Assembly: GCA_036501625.1 (NCBI GenBank) | Contig: DASXZY010000006.1 | Span: forward strand, 14,189-78,188 | DNA from: Palsa-1400 sp036501625 | GTDB lineage: Bacteria; Verrucomicrobiota; Verrucomicrobiia; Limisphaerales; Palsa-1400 | Length of the DNA stretch: 64,000 bases | Direction of reading: 5' to 3' | Shown here: positions 18,406 to 26,787 of the stretch, in pieces | Numbering within the stretch: the first letter of the stretch is position 1 | Layout of the letters: each line of letters begins with the position of its first letter | Translations under genes and position numbers: made by a program | The notes under the pieces: model-generated | The model's input: only the letters and a program-made list of their open reading frames with translations | Databases searched by the model: none | Told to the model about the DNA's origin: nothing

Positions 18406-21400
18406 CTACACCTCCAAACGGTCGCCGGAGCGGGCCACCAGCAGGTAAAGGGCTGGCATCAAGAAAATGCTGATCAGCAGCCGCGAGAACAGGCCGCTTA
18501 CGATGACCAGCGCGAAGGGGCGCTGGGAATCGGTGCCGACACCTGTGGCCAGGGCAGCCGGCAACAGGCCCAGCGCGGCTACCAGCGCTGTCATCATGAT
18601 CGGGCGCAGCCGCAAAATGGCGCCTTCGCGCGCGGCCTGCCGGATGCTTGTGCCATCGCGCCGCAATTCGTTCACGTAAGAAATATACACGACAGCGGTC
18701 TGCACCGAGACGCCGAACAGCGCGAGAAATCCAATGCCCGATGAAACGGAAAAGGACGTTCCGGTCAGCCACAGCGCCAGGATGCCGCCGACGGGCGCCG
18801 AGAGCAGCACGCCCAGCACCGTGATGAACGGAAATTTCAAATTGCTGTAGAGCGCGAACAGGATCAGGAAAATCAGGAACAACGTCAGCGGCAGGACGAC
18901 GTTTAGTTCGTGCCGCGATTCCGTGTATTCCGTGTATTCGCCGCCCCAATCCGCGCGATAGCCGGGCGGCAATTTCACCTTTGCCTCGACCTGTTTCATG
19001 GCGTCCTGAACCGCGCCCGCCAAGTCGCGCCCTTCCACAGAAAACTGCACGCCGATGTAGCGCGAGTTATTCTGCCGGTAAATAAACGAGGCGCCGTTGG
19101 TTTCCTGGATGTCCGCCAATTCGCCGAGCGGGATTTGCGAGCCGGTTGGCGTGGAGACCAGGATGCGCCGGATTTCCTCCGGGTTGTCGCGATACTGCTG
19201 TTCGAGGCGCACGACCAGGTCGAATTGCTTTTCGCCTTGCACGACCTGCGTCGCGACGTCCCCGCCGATGGCCGCCTGAATCAAGGCGTTGATGTCCGCG
19301 ACGTTGATGCCGTAGCGCGCAATCTTGTCGCGATTGATGTTGATGGTCAGGCTGGGCTGGCCCAATTCCTGGACCAGCGTGACATCTTTGATGCCGCGAA
19401 CCTGCTCCACGATTTTTTTGATGGCCCGGCCCTTTTGCTCCAGCGTCTGGAGGTCGGCGCCGAAGACTTTGACGGCCAGCGAGCTTTTCAATCCCGTTTC
19501 CGCCTCATCGACCGCGTCCTCGGCCGGCTGGGTGTAGTTAAAAATGATGCCGGGGAAAACCTCAAGTTTCTTGTTGATGGCCTCGATCAATTGCGGCTTG
19601 GTGCGATACGGCCCGGTCCATTGCGCGTAGGGCTTGAGGCCGACGTAAAATTCCACATTGAAAAAGCCCGTGGGGTCCGTGCCATCGTCGGGCCGGCCAT
19701 GTTCGTCGGCGACGGTCGTGACTTGCGGAAAGGAGCGCAGAATCTCGCGTATGCGCGGCGGCAGCTTGCTCGATTCGTCAAACGAAATGGTGTAGGGCAT
19801 GGTCGCGCGCACCCACAAGGCGCCTTCGTCGAGATGCGGCATGAATTCCGCGCCGATTCGCGGAACGAGCAGCAGCGAGCCGCCCACCAGAATGGCCGAA
19901 GCCAGCGTCGTGGCCCAGGGATGCGCCAGGCAAATATCCAGCCCCGCCGTGTAAATTGATTTGATGCCCTCGAACACCACGTTGCGCCGCTCCCGCACGC
20001 CTTTGCGCATGGCCCAGGAACAGAGCACCGGCAGCACCGTCAGCGTCAATACGAGCGAGCCGATCAGCGCGAAGATCATCGTGTCGGCCATCGGCTTGAA
20101 CAATTTGCCCGAAGGCCCGGACAGCACGTAAATCGGCAGGAAGCCCGCCACGATCACCGCCACCGCGTAAAAGATCGGCCGGTCCACTTCCGCCGCCGCC
20201 ATGATGATGACGTGCTGGATGCCGATCGATTCGCCCTTTCGCACATTGGCCCGGCGGAAAATATTCTCGACCATGACCACGGCGCCGTCCACCAGAATTC
20301 CGAAATCGACTGCGCCGATGGAAAGAAGATTGGCGGAAACATCCTGCGCGTGCAGGCAGATGAACGCGAACAGCAGCGCCAGCGGAATCGCCACCGCCAC
20401 GATCAGCCCGGCGCGGATGTCATACAAAAAGAAAACCAGCACGACGACGACCAGCAGCATCCCCCGCAGCAAATTCGACTCGACAGTATCGGTGGTCAGG
20501 GCGATCAAATCGCTGCGGTCGTAAAACGGCAGCACTTTCACATCCTTGGGCAGGATTTGTTCGTTGAGTTCCTTGGCTTTGGCCTCCACGCCTTTGAGAA
20601 CATTTTGGGTTTGCTCGCCAGTGCGCATCAAAATGACGCCTTCCACCGCGTCGTCCTGGTTCATGTAGCCGAATTGCCCCAGGCGCGGCGCGTGGCCGAT
20701 CACGACCCGCCCCACATCCTTGACCAGGATGGGAGTTCCGTCATGGACGGCCAGGACGACCTTTTCAATGTCTTCGGGAGTGCGCAAGAGGCCGAGGCCG
20801 CGCACGTAATAAAATTGGCCGCCCTGCGAATAAAATCCGCCGCCGGCATTGCCGTTGTTTGCGGTCAGCGCGCTTTCCACCTGCGCCACCGACAGCCCGA
20901 CGGAGGCGATTTTAATCGGGTCTAGCAAAACTTGATACTGCATGGTTTCCCCGCCCAACCCCGAATCATCCGCCACGCCGGGCACCGATTTGAACTGCCG
21001 CTCCACGATCCAGTCGTCAATGATTTTCAGTTCCATGGCCGTGCGGTCCGGGCTTTGCATCACGTAGCGATAAATCAGGCCCGACGGCGAGGACAGCGGC
21101 GAGACCGATGGCGTCACGCCACTGGGCAAACTCAGGTCCAGGATGCGATTATAGACCTGTTCGCGCGCGAAGTAATTGTCGATGCCATCGCGAAAAGTCA
21201 TGATGACATCGGAAAGCCCGTATAACGAAATCGAGCGCAGCACCGACATTTTCGGGATGCCGTTCATTTCGACTTCGACCGGGACGGTGATCAGCCGCTC
21301 CACTTCTTCGGCGGCGTGTCCCGGCCATTGAGTGATGACCTCGACCATCGGCGGCGAGAGATCGGGATAGGCATCGACGGAAAGGCGGTCAAGAGACCAC

Positions 21401-21531
21401 GCGCCGGCGCCCATCAGCACGACTGTCATTAGAATGACCAGGAAGCGCTGCCGCAGCGACGACGCCACAATGCGGTGGATCATTGAGGCTGTCCGCGGCG
21501 TGGTTTCGGGTGGCGGCAGTGTGTCGCTCAT
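18406..21531 (-). CDS. RND efflux pump inner-membrane subunit (CzcA/CusA-like)
   Basis: A 1041-residue proton-driven efflux transporter with the usual plan: one N-terminal helix, a large periplasmic loop, five helices, a second loop and six helices. It is of the heavy-metal-efflux type, shown by DFGILVDGAVVMVENIF in helix 4, the periplasmic stretch PHLDEGALWVRATMP and the HGRPDDGTDPTGFFN segment. It probably exports metal ions (Cu, Ag, Co, Zn or Cd) or another small substrate; the sequence does not say which. Its ATG overlaps the stop of the membrane-fusion gene (ATGA), giving the gene order outer-membrane channel, adaptor, pump. A TetR repressor rather than a two-component system lies at the head of the cluster, which is unusual for metal pumps. 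Confidence 0.92.
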   Translation of the reverse strand: MSDTLPPPETTPRTASMIHRIVASSLRQRFLVILMTVVLMGAGAWSLDRLSVDAYPDLSPPMVEVITQWPGHAAEEVERLITVPVEVEMNGIPKMSVLRSISLYGLSDVIMTFRDGIDNYFAREQVYNRILDLSLPSGVTPSVSPLSSPSGLIYRYVMQSPDRTAMELKIIDDWIVERQFKSVPGVADDSGLGGETMQYQVLLDPIKIASVGLSVAQVESALTANNGNAGGGFYSQGGQFYYVRGLGLLRTPEDIEKVVLAVHDGTPILVKDVGRVVIGHAPRLGQFGYMNQDDAVEGVILMRTGEQTQNVLKGVEAKAKELNEQILPKDVKVLPFYDRSDLIALTTDTVESNLLRGMLLVVVVLVFFLYDIRAGLIVAVAIPLALLFAFICLHAQDVSANLLSIGAVDFGILVDGAVVMVENIFRRANVRKGESIGIQHVIIMAAAEVDRPIFYAVAVIVAGFLPIYVLSGPSGKLFKPMADTMIFALIGSLVLTLTVLPVLCSWAMRKGVRERRNVVFEGIKSIYTAGLDICLAHPWATTLASAILVGGSLLLVPRIGAEFMPHLDEGALWVRATMPYTISFDESSKLPPRIREILRSFPQVTTVADEHGRPDDGTDPTGFFNVEFYVGLKPYAQWTGPYRTKPQLIEAINKKLEVFPGIIFNYTQPAEDAVDEAETGLKSSLAVKVFGADLQTLEQKGRAIKKIVEQVRGIKDVTLVQELGQPSLTININRDKIARYGINVADINALIQAAIGGDVATQVVQGEKQFDLVVRLEQQYRDNPEEIRRILVSTPTGSQIPLGELADIQETNGASFIYRQNNSRYIGVQFSVEGRDLAGAVQDAMKQVEAKVKLPPGYRADWGGEYTEYTESRHELNVVLPLTLFLIFLILFALYSNLKFPFITVLGVLLSAPVGGILALWLTGTSFSVSSGIGFLALFGVSVQTAVVYISYVNELRRDGTSIRQAAREGAILRLRPIMMTALVAALGLLPAALATGVGTDSQRPFALVIVSGLFSRLLISIFLMPALYLLVARSGDRLEV

Positions 21532-22688
21532 TGGTTTTGGAGGAATTGAACGAACAGCCCGCCCTCAACCACAATCCGATCCCCGGCTTTGAGGCCGGAC
21601 GGAATGTCATACTGGTCCCCATCGCGATAGCCGAGCGTGACTTGCTGCCGCGCGAAACTGCCGTCGCTTTGCGCGACATACACAAAGGGCAGATTCTGGT
21701 CGTCGCGCAAAATTGAGGATACCGGAACCAGCATGCCGGGCGTTGCCTTTTTGGAATGGATGAGCACGCGCACGTACATTTGATTTTTCAACGCGCCATC
21801 CGGGTTGCTGGCGGCCACGCGCACGGCCACGGAGCGGGTGTCCGGGTCCATCACGGACGAAATATTCTCGACAGAGCCGGGGAATGTTCCCGCGGGCGTG
21901 CCTGTCAACACTTCAGCCGGATCGCCCATGCTGGCCAGGCCAAGCTCCGGCCCGAACAGGTTCGCGATGACCCAGACGCGGGAGAGATCGGCCACCGTGA
22001 AACACGGCGTGGTCCCGCCTTGCAAAAGTTCGCCCGGCGTAATGGGCCGGTCCACGACCGTGCCGGCGATGGGCGAGCGGATAATTCCCTGGATGTGCGC
22101 GGGAGCTTTCCCGTCCTTGATGTCCTTCAGAGTTTGCGCGTCCACTTTGAGCGAAACCAATTGTTGCAACGCGGCTTCGGAGTCGGCCTGGGCGTTGGTG
22201 GCGTCGATCTTCGCCTGCTCGGCCTCGCGAAGGCTGACGCCGTGATGCTGTAGCAAATCCGCGTCCTGATCGGCAAGCTGGCGCGTGATCTTGGCGGTCG
22301 CGAGCGCCTTTTGGCAAGTGCTGATGGCGGTGGCAAAGTCCGGCGAATCGACATTCGCCAAAGGCTGGCCCGCCTTGACCGGGTCGCCGAGCGAAACCAG
22401 CAGCCGCGACACTGGGCCGGACATTGGCGCAAGGATGGTCGTGGCCTGGTCGTTGTCAAAATTGACCGTGCCGGTGGTATCGACAGTCTTGTGAAATTCC
22501 GAGGCCGCGACGGTCGCCAGGTGAATATTCTGCAGTTGCGCCGGCGTCAGCGTCACGTTGCTGGCGGTGACGGAGGGCGCGGGGGTGAGGTTTTCCGCGT
22601 GCGGCGAGCAGCCGGCGGCCCACAGCGCCGCCAGGCCTGCGGCTAAAACGGACGCGAGCCTCCGATGCGGACGTTTCAAGTTCATCAT
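21528..22688 (-). CDS. Efflux RND transporter periplasmic adaptor (membrane fusion protein) lipoprotein
   Basis: A 386-residue adaptor of the HlyD/CusB kind. The ATG at 22688 overlaps the TGA of the upstream gene (ATGATG, an alternative start is 22685) and has AAAGGA just upstream. The N-terminus carries a lipoprotein signal ending WAAGC. The barrel-sandwich halves include APMSGPVSRLLVSLGDPVKAGQ, and a helical hairpin of about 90 residues follows. The second sandwich half has RSPIAGTVVDRPITPGELL, then a beta barrel and a membrane-proximal domain. It connects the RND pump to the outer-membrane channel encoded immediately upstream. No metal-binding histidine or methionine cluster stands out. 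Confidence 0.9.
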   Translation of the reverse strand: MMNLKRPHRRLASVLAAGLAALWAAGCSPHAENLTPAPSVTASNVTLTPAQLQNIHLATVAASEFHKTVDTTGTVNFDNDQATTILAPMSGPVSRLLVSLGDPVKAGQPLANVDSPDFATAISTCQKALATAKITRQLADQDADLLQHHGVSLREAEQAKIDATNAQADSEAALQQLVSLKVDAQTLKDIKDGKAPAHIQGIIRSPIAGTVVDRPITPGELLQGGTTPCFTVADLSRVWVIANLFGPELGLASMGDPAEVLTGTPAGTFPGSVENISSVMDPDTRSVAVRVAASNPDGALKNQMYVRVLIHSKKATPGMLVPVSSILRDDQNLPFVYVAQSDGSFARQQVTLGYRDGDQYDIPSGLKAGDRIVVEGGLFVQFLQNQ

Positions 22689-24178
22689 TGTTTTTCCTTT
22701 AGTTCCGGCTGGTTCCACCATCCGCCGCCCAGAGCCTGGAACAAAGCGGCCGTGTCAGAGAAACGATTGGCCTGGGCTTGCACAAGATTGATCTGGGCCT
22801 GCTGGTAAGTCTGCTCGGCGTTCAACAGCGCGAGATAACCGCCGTAGCCGGACTTCCATTGCTCGCGGGAAAGGTCCAGCGTCACTTTGGCCGCCGCATC
22901 GGCCGCGGCCGCCGTTTGGAGAGCAGCCGCGTCTTGTTCGAGCGCGTTGAGGGTATCGGCCACATTTTGGCAGGCCGAAAGCACAGTGCTGCGATATTGC
23001 TGGGCCGCCTGGCGATAGGCGGCTTTCGCGGCCCGTTGCTGGTGAAGCAGCGTGCCTCCATCAAATATAGGTTGTGTGAGCGTGCCGCCGACCGCCCAGA
23101 AACCGGAGCCGGAGGCGAACAGCTTGTCCAGGCTCAAGGCCGTGCTGCCCGCGTTGGCGGTGAGCGTGATGTCCGGCAGGCGGTTGGCTGTGGCGATGCC
23201 GATTTGCGCGCTGGCGGCGTGCAGATTTTCCTCGGCTTGGAGAATATCGGGGCGCTGTTCCACCAGCCTGGCTGGAACACTTACGGGCAAGTCTTCCGGC
23301 AGCGCCAGCTTCGAGAGATCGAACGCAATGGCCTTCTGGCCGCCGGGAAAATCGCCGGCCAACACGGCCAGCAAATCGTGCTGCTGCGCCAATTGTTTGA
23401 TCAGCGGCGGCAGCGTGGCGGTGATCTGCGCCAGTTGCGATTGCTGCGCGGCGACATCCAACCCGCTGGCGTAGCCCTTGGAATATTGGTATTGCACGAT
23501 GTCAATCACATTGGAACTGATCCCGACAAGCTGGCGCGTGGTTTCAATCTGCGCTCGCAACGACGCCTCCTGGATGGCCGCCACAACCACGTTGGCGCTC
23601 AAGGTCAAGTACGTCGCGATCATTTGGCAGCGCGACGCTTGCTCCTGGGCTTTGGAGAGTTCGACCGTGCGCCGGTTCAATCCGAAAACATCGGGCGAGT
23701 ACGACACGCTGACCTGGGGCGTGAAGAGATTGTATTCGAAGATATTGGCGTTTGGCGCGGGCGAGAGAAAATCGGATTGATGCTGCCGGCTGCCGCTGAA
23801 CGAGCCGCTGAGGTTCGGATAATAAACACCGCGCTGCGCCCGCAGATTTTCCTGCGCCACAACCAGCGCCTCCTGCGCCGCTTTGAGGTCCGGGTTGTTC
23901 GTGAGCGAACGCTGGATCAACTCGTTGAGCGGCTCGGAGTGAAACAAGGCCCACCATTGGCCGGGAATATTCAGCCCTTCGACAAACCTCTGCGATTCCC
24001 CGCCCGCGACATTGGTGGCGCTGGGCGTGCTTTTGAGCGGGCTGTCCACATAATTCGTGGCGGCCGGAGCGGCGGGCCGTTTAAAATTCGGCCCCACCGC
24101 GCAACCGGACAGGCCCAAAATAATGGCCAGCCCTTGCGCTGCGCCTGTGGCGGTTAATTTACAAATCGGCTTGATCAT
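22685..24178 (-). CDS. Efflux outer-membrane lipoprotein (NodT/OprM-like)
   Basis: A 497-residue TolC-type channel protein. It has a lipoprotein signal (ILGLSGCAVGPNFKRP; the CxxGPxYxRP pattern is typical of the NodT/OprM family). Two repeats of long alpha-helical hairpins and beta strands follow, with helical segments rich in Ala, Gln and Leu and the pair of repeats starting near residues 70 and 290. It forms the outer-membrane duct for the tripartite pump encoded downstream (adaptor and RND subunit), with overlapping stop and start codons. The gene begins 156 bases after the small membrane-protein gene on the same strand. Confidence 0.92.
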   Translation of the reverse strand: MIKPICKLTATGAAQGLAIILGLSGCAVGPNFKRPAAPAATNYVDSPLKSTPSATNVAGGESQRFVEGLNIPGQWWALFHSEPLNELIQRSLTNNPDLKAAQEALVVAQENLRAQRGVYYPNLSGSFSGSRQHQSDFLSPAPNANIFEYNLFTPQVSVSYSPDVFGLNRRTVELSKAQEQASRCQMIATYLTLSANVVVAAIQEASLRAQIETTRQLVGISSNVIDIVQYQYSKGYASGLDVAAQQSQLAQITATLPPLIKQLAQQHDLLAVLAGDFPGGQKAIAFDLSKLALPEDLPVSVPARLVEQRPDILQAEENLHAASAQIGIATANRLPDITLTANAGSTALSLDKLFASGSGFWAVGGTLTQPIFDGGTLLHQQRAAKAAYRQAAQQYRSTVLSACQNVADTLNALEQDAAALQTAAAADAAAKVTLDLSREQWKSGYGGYLALLNAEQTYQQAQINLVQAQANRFSDTAALFQALGGGWWNQPELKEKQ

Positions 24179-24334
24179 AGCCGGCTTTCTTGTCTGTTTC
24201 GCCGAAGCTGCGGCTTCTGAGGCACAGCACGGCTCGGAAATCTTTCATATTTGCGCCCATTGAGGGCTTGATGAATCCACGGGCTTATGCCACGCGGAAA
24301 AGGCAATCGGAACGATACTTTGCGGCGGAAAAAA

Positions 24335-24658
24335 CTACGGGCGCGGCGGGGCGCGGCCGGGAGGTGAATAAAAGTCCAGGTATGAAGCAACGGTCATTTC
24401 CCGAAAGAAACGGCCGAGAATGAAAAATGCGCACGCGATGACGGCGATGGAGGCGGCCGGCGGCCCAGTGACCTGGCCGTTGGCAAAAGCGCAAATAGGG
24501 CAGCAATGATCGGCGGTATTGGTTTCCGCATGAATGCGCTGGTGCAGGGAAGGGCTTACGGCCAGGATGCTGAGAGCCAGCATCACCACAGTGGCAGCGG
24601 CTGCCGTGGCGGCTTTCGCAGCCCGGCCAAAACCCGGAAAAATGCGGATTCGCCCCAT
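24335..24658 (-). CDS. Small membrane protein with CCPIC motif (DUF2946-like)
   Basis: A 107-residue protein from the ATG at 24658; the frame is open to 24787 but the upstream part is not protein-like and runs through the TetR operators. It has two hydrophobic segments (residues about 15-37 and 66-85). Between them lies a short His/Cys-rich loop, LHQRIHAETNTADHCCPIC, which could bind a metal. That layout resembles the small periplasmic DUF2946-type proteins often found beside metal genes; I give this only as a likeness. It lies 156 bases upstream of the efflux operon on the same strand and divergent from the TetR gene, so it may be co-regulated with the pump and could act as a metal-handling accessory. 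Confidence 0.55.
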   Translation of the reverse strand: MGRIRIFPGFGRAAKAATAAAATVVMLALSILAVSPSLHQRIHAETNTADHCCPICAFANGQVTGPPAASIAVIACAFFILGRFFREMTVASYLDFYSPPGRAPPRP

Positions 24659-24729
24659 AATCGTATCGAAGAAAAGCCCAGATGGCGAATAAATGCAAGC
24701 ACGGAATTCGCGGTCCTCATCTTGAATTA

Positions 24730-24741
24730 TGAGCATGCTCA
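24730..24741. promoter_or_regulatory. Palindrome TGAGCATGCTCA, candidate TetR operator 1
   Basis: A perfect 12-base palindrome in the region between the divergent small membrane-protein gene (minus) and the TetR gene (plus). A second, one-mismatch-pair copy lies at 24779-24790, 49 bases away centre to centre. TetR family members commonly bind such short dyads in the intergenic region beside their own gene, so this is a good operator candidate. Binding is inferred. Confidence 0.5.
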
Positions 24742-24750
24742 ACTTTTCCG

Positions 24751-24779
24751 TTGACGTGGCGGCGGGAATGTGGAAATAT
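24751..24779 (+). promoter_or_regulatory. Candidate promoter of the TetR gene
   Basis: TTGACG at 24751-24756 and AAATAT at 24774-24779 are separated by 17 bases, a reasonable sigma-70 pair. Transcription would start near 24786, inside operator copy 2, which fits autorepression. This also favours the TetR start at 24796 over the ATG at 24778, which would lie upstream of the transcription start. The -10 box matches poorly. Confidence 0.35.
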
Positions 24780-24790
24780 GAGCACACTCA
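24779..24790. promoter_or_regulatory. Imperfect palindrome TGAGCACACTCA, candidate TetR operator 2
   Basis: TGAG and CTCA arms are identical to those of the perfect palindrome at 24730-24741; only the centre differs. It overlaps the end of the candidate -10 box and the predicted transcription start of the TetR gene. A repressor bound here would block that promoter. Confidence 0.45.
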
Positions 24791-24795
24791 TTTAT

Positions 24796-25455
24796 ATGAA
24801 AAAAGATGCCGCCAAAAGAACCCCGAAAATGAAGGCCGGGGGGCGCGAGCGCAACAAGGAGCGCACGAAAGAGCGGATTTTGAAGGCGGCGCTCCAGCTT
24901 TTCCGCGAAAGAGGGCTGGAGCGGGCCACGACCCGGGAGATCTCCAAGCGCGCCTGCATTGCGGAAGGGACGCTGTTCAACTATTTCAAAACGAAGGAAG
25001 ACCTGGCGCTCTATTTCTTCCAGAAGGAAACTGAAGGCCTCATTCGGTGGTTCCGCGCGGAAAAACGGCTGCAAAAGGCCCCGCTGGCGGAGCAGCTTTT
25101 CGCGATCATTCACCGGCAGCTTGAATATATCGAGCCATACGAAGATTTCATCGGCGCGGTTTTTGCCCGTTCGTTGCAGCCGGCTTCGAGCTTAAGCCCC
25201 CTCAGTTTTGACTCGCAGGAATTGCGGTTGAAGTATCTTCGTTTCATCCGGGAAATTCTGGCGGCGGCCGAGGAGCGTGGCGAAATCCCGCCCGTCGGGA
25301 ACTTGGGCGCGTACGGAGTGGGATTGTTTTATTTGGGCATCGTCACTCATTGGCTGCACGATGGGTCGCGCGGCAAACAGCGGACGCTCGCCTTGCTGGA
25401 CCGGGCGCTGAGTTTCGGCGCGCGCATGCTTCAGAAAGGAACGTGGGAATGGTGA
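24796..25455 (+). CDS. TetR family transcriptional regulator
   Basis: About 219 residues. An N-terminal basic tail is followed by the TetR helix-turn-helix (residues about 20-65): ILKAALQLFRERG, TTREISKRA, then the conserved GTLFNYFKTKEDL. The all-helical C-terminal part is the ligand and dimer domain and has no named family signature. I chose ATG 24796 because the candidate promoter would start transcription near 24786; ATG 24778 is an alternative, and neither has a good Shine-Dalgarno sequence. The gene is divergent from the small membrane-protein gene and efflux operon and is the natural candidate for their repressor. Its stop overlaps the start of the UbiB-like kinase gene by 7 bases, so the two are probably co-expressed. 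Confidence 0.88.
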   Translation: MKKDAAKRTPKMKAGGRERNKERTKERILKAALQLFRERGLERATTREISKRACIAEGTLFNYFKTKEDLALYFFQKETEGLIRWFRAEKRLQKAPLAEQLFAIIHRQLEYIEPYEDFIGAVFARSLQPASSLSPLSFDSQELRLKYLRFIREILAAAEERGEIPPVGNLGAYGVGLFYLGIVTHWLHDGSRGKQRTLALLDRALSFGARMLQKGTWEW

Positions 25456-26750
25456 AGCCGGGCGATTTTTCCAAGCGGCGCGCGGCGCGCCTCGCGCAAC
25501 TGGGCGCGGGTCTGGCGGGCAGTTTCCTGGCCTATCAATTGCAACGGCCGTTTCTTGGCAAAGAACGGGCGGCCCGGCGGCGGCGGGAGATGCGCGTCCG
25601 CAATGCCAGGCGGGTGCGCGAGAACCTCGCTTCGCTGCGCGGCCCGGTCATGAAAATCGGCCAAGCTTTGAGCATGCAAACGCATTTCCTGGCCCCCGAT
25701 ATGATCGCGGAATTGTCCACGCTGCAAATGCACGCCCCGCCGATGCACACCTCCCTCATGCGCGCCCAGTTCAAGAGCGGCCTGGGAAAATATCCTGAAG
25801 AACTGTTTCGTTCGTTTGATCCCGAACCCTTCGCCGCCGCTTCATTGGGCCAGGTTCATTGGGCGGTGACGCGAAGCGGCGAAGATGTCGCGGTAAAAAT
25901 CCAGTATCCGGCCATGCGCGAAGCCATCGAAAGCGATTTCGCGGCATTGCGGGCGGCGTTCGCGGCAGTGATGCTGACGGGGCATGTCAAAGAGACAGTC
26001 GTGCGCGAAGCCCAGCGCGGCATCCTCGAGGAAACTGACTACGTGAAGGAAGCGGGCCACATCGAACATTTCCGCAAGGCGCTGGCGCCGATCGAATTCG
26101 TCCGGCTTCCCAAAGTGCATCCCAAACTCAGTTCCGAAAGGGTGCTGACAATGTCGCGCGTGGACGGTTTGCGCCTTGCTGAGTTTCTCAAGGGCAACCC
26201 ATCCCAAGCCGCGCGCGACAAGCTGGGCTCGGCCCTGACGCGGCTGTTTTATTTCCAGCTTTTTCAGGCCCAGGCTCTCCATGCCGACCCGCATCCGGGG
26301 AATTACCTGTTTGACAGCAGCGGCATCGGGCTCGTTGATTTTGGCTGCGTCAAATTCCTCAAGCCGGAGGTTGTAAAGTGTTACCGGCAATTTTGGTCGC
26401 GGCAGTGGGTGCGCGACCCGAAGCTCTTCGCCGAAATCATCCGCACTATTTTCGGGCCGAAGGTTTCGCCCGCCGAACCGCGCGTGCGGCGCTGCATGGA
26501 TGAAATCAAGTCGTTTTACGACCACTTCCATCCGCTCGACAACCCTGCCCACGTGCTGGACCTTGGAGACCCAAAGTTCATGGACGACATGGCGAAGCTG
26601 GCGAAGGTGCTGGTGCAAAATAAATTTTTATCGCCGGAGTTTTTGTTCCTATCCCGCTCCGAATCAGGCATGTGCAGCCTGTTGCACATGCTCGGCGCGC
26701 GCGTGCCCACCACCCAAATCGCGCTCGAATGCATGGAAGGCCGGGTTTAA
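25449..26750 (+). CDS. ABC1/UbiB-like atypical kinase family protein (AarF)
   Basis: A 433-residue protein of the ABC1/ADCK/UbiB family. Visible motifs in order are the family KxGQ signature (VMKIGQALSMQ), the Ala-rich nucleotide loop (AAASLGQVHW), the invariant lysine (VAVKIQYP), the catalytic stretch HADPHPGNYL and the metal-binding DFG (LVDFGCVK). Family members support quinone biosynthesis or lipid homeostasis and show ATPase activity. No C-terminal membrane helix pair is obvious. The ATG at 25449 has AAAGGA nine bases before it and overlaps the TetR stop, so the gene looks translationally coupled. Its link to efflux control is only positional. Confidence 0.9.
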   Translation: MVKPGDFSKRRAARLAQLGAGLAGSFLAYQLQRPFLGKERAARRRREMRVRNARRVRENLASLRGPVMKIGQALSMQTHFLAPDMIAELSTLQMHAPPMHTSLMRAQFKSGLGKYPEELFRSFDPEPFAAASLGQVHWAVTRSGEDVAVKIQYPAMREAIESDFAALRAAFAAVMLTGHVKETVVREAQRGILEETDYVKEAGHIEHFRKALAPIEFVRLPKVHPKLSSERVLTMSRVDGLRLAEFLKGNPSQAARDKLGSALTRLFYFQLFQAQALHADPHPGNYLFDSSGIGLVDFGCVKFLKPEVVKCYRQFWSRQWVRDPKLFAEIIRTIFGPKVSPAEPRVRRCMDEIKSFYDHFHPLDNPAHVLDLGDPKFMDDMAKLAKVLVQNKFLSPEFLFLSRSESGMCSLLHMLGARVPTTQIALECMEGRV

Positions 26751-26774
26751 GAAGCCAGCCTTCTGAGTTTTGCT
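26749..26774 (+). terminator. Weak stem-loop with short T-tract after the UbiB-like gene
   Basis: A 5-bp stem (AGAAG with CTTCT, 5-base loop) lies directly after the stop at 26750 and is followed by GAGTTTTG. It is in the 37-base gap between convergent genes. The stem is short and the T-run is only four, so this is a tentative terminator. Confidence 0.25.
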
Positions 26775-26787
26775 AAAATCTCACCCG

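Noticed and set aside
24658..24787. Longer N-terminus for the small CCPIC protein
   Set aside because: The extra 43 codons run through the TetR operators and the divergent promoter and do not look like a signal or membrane sequence.
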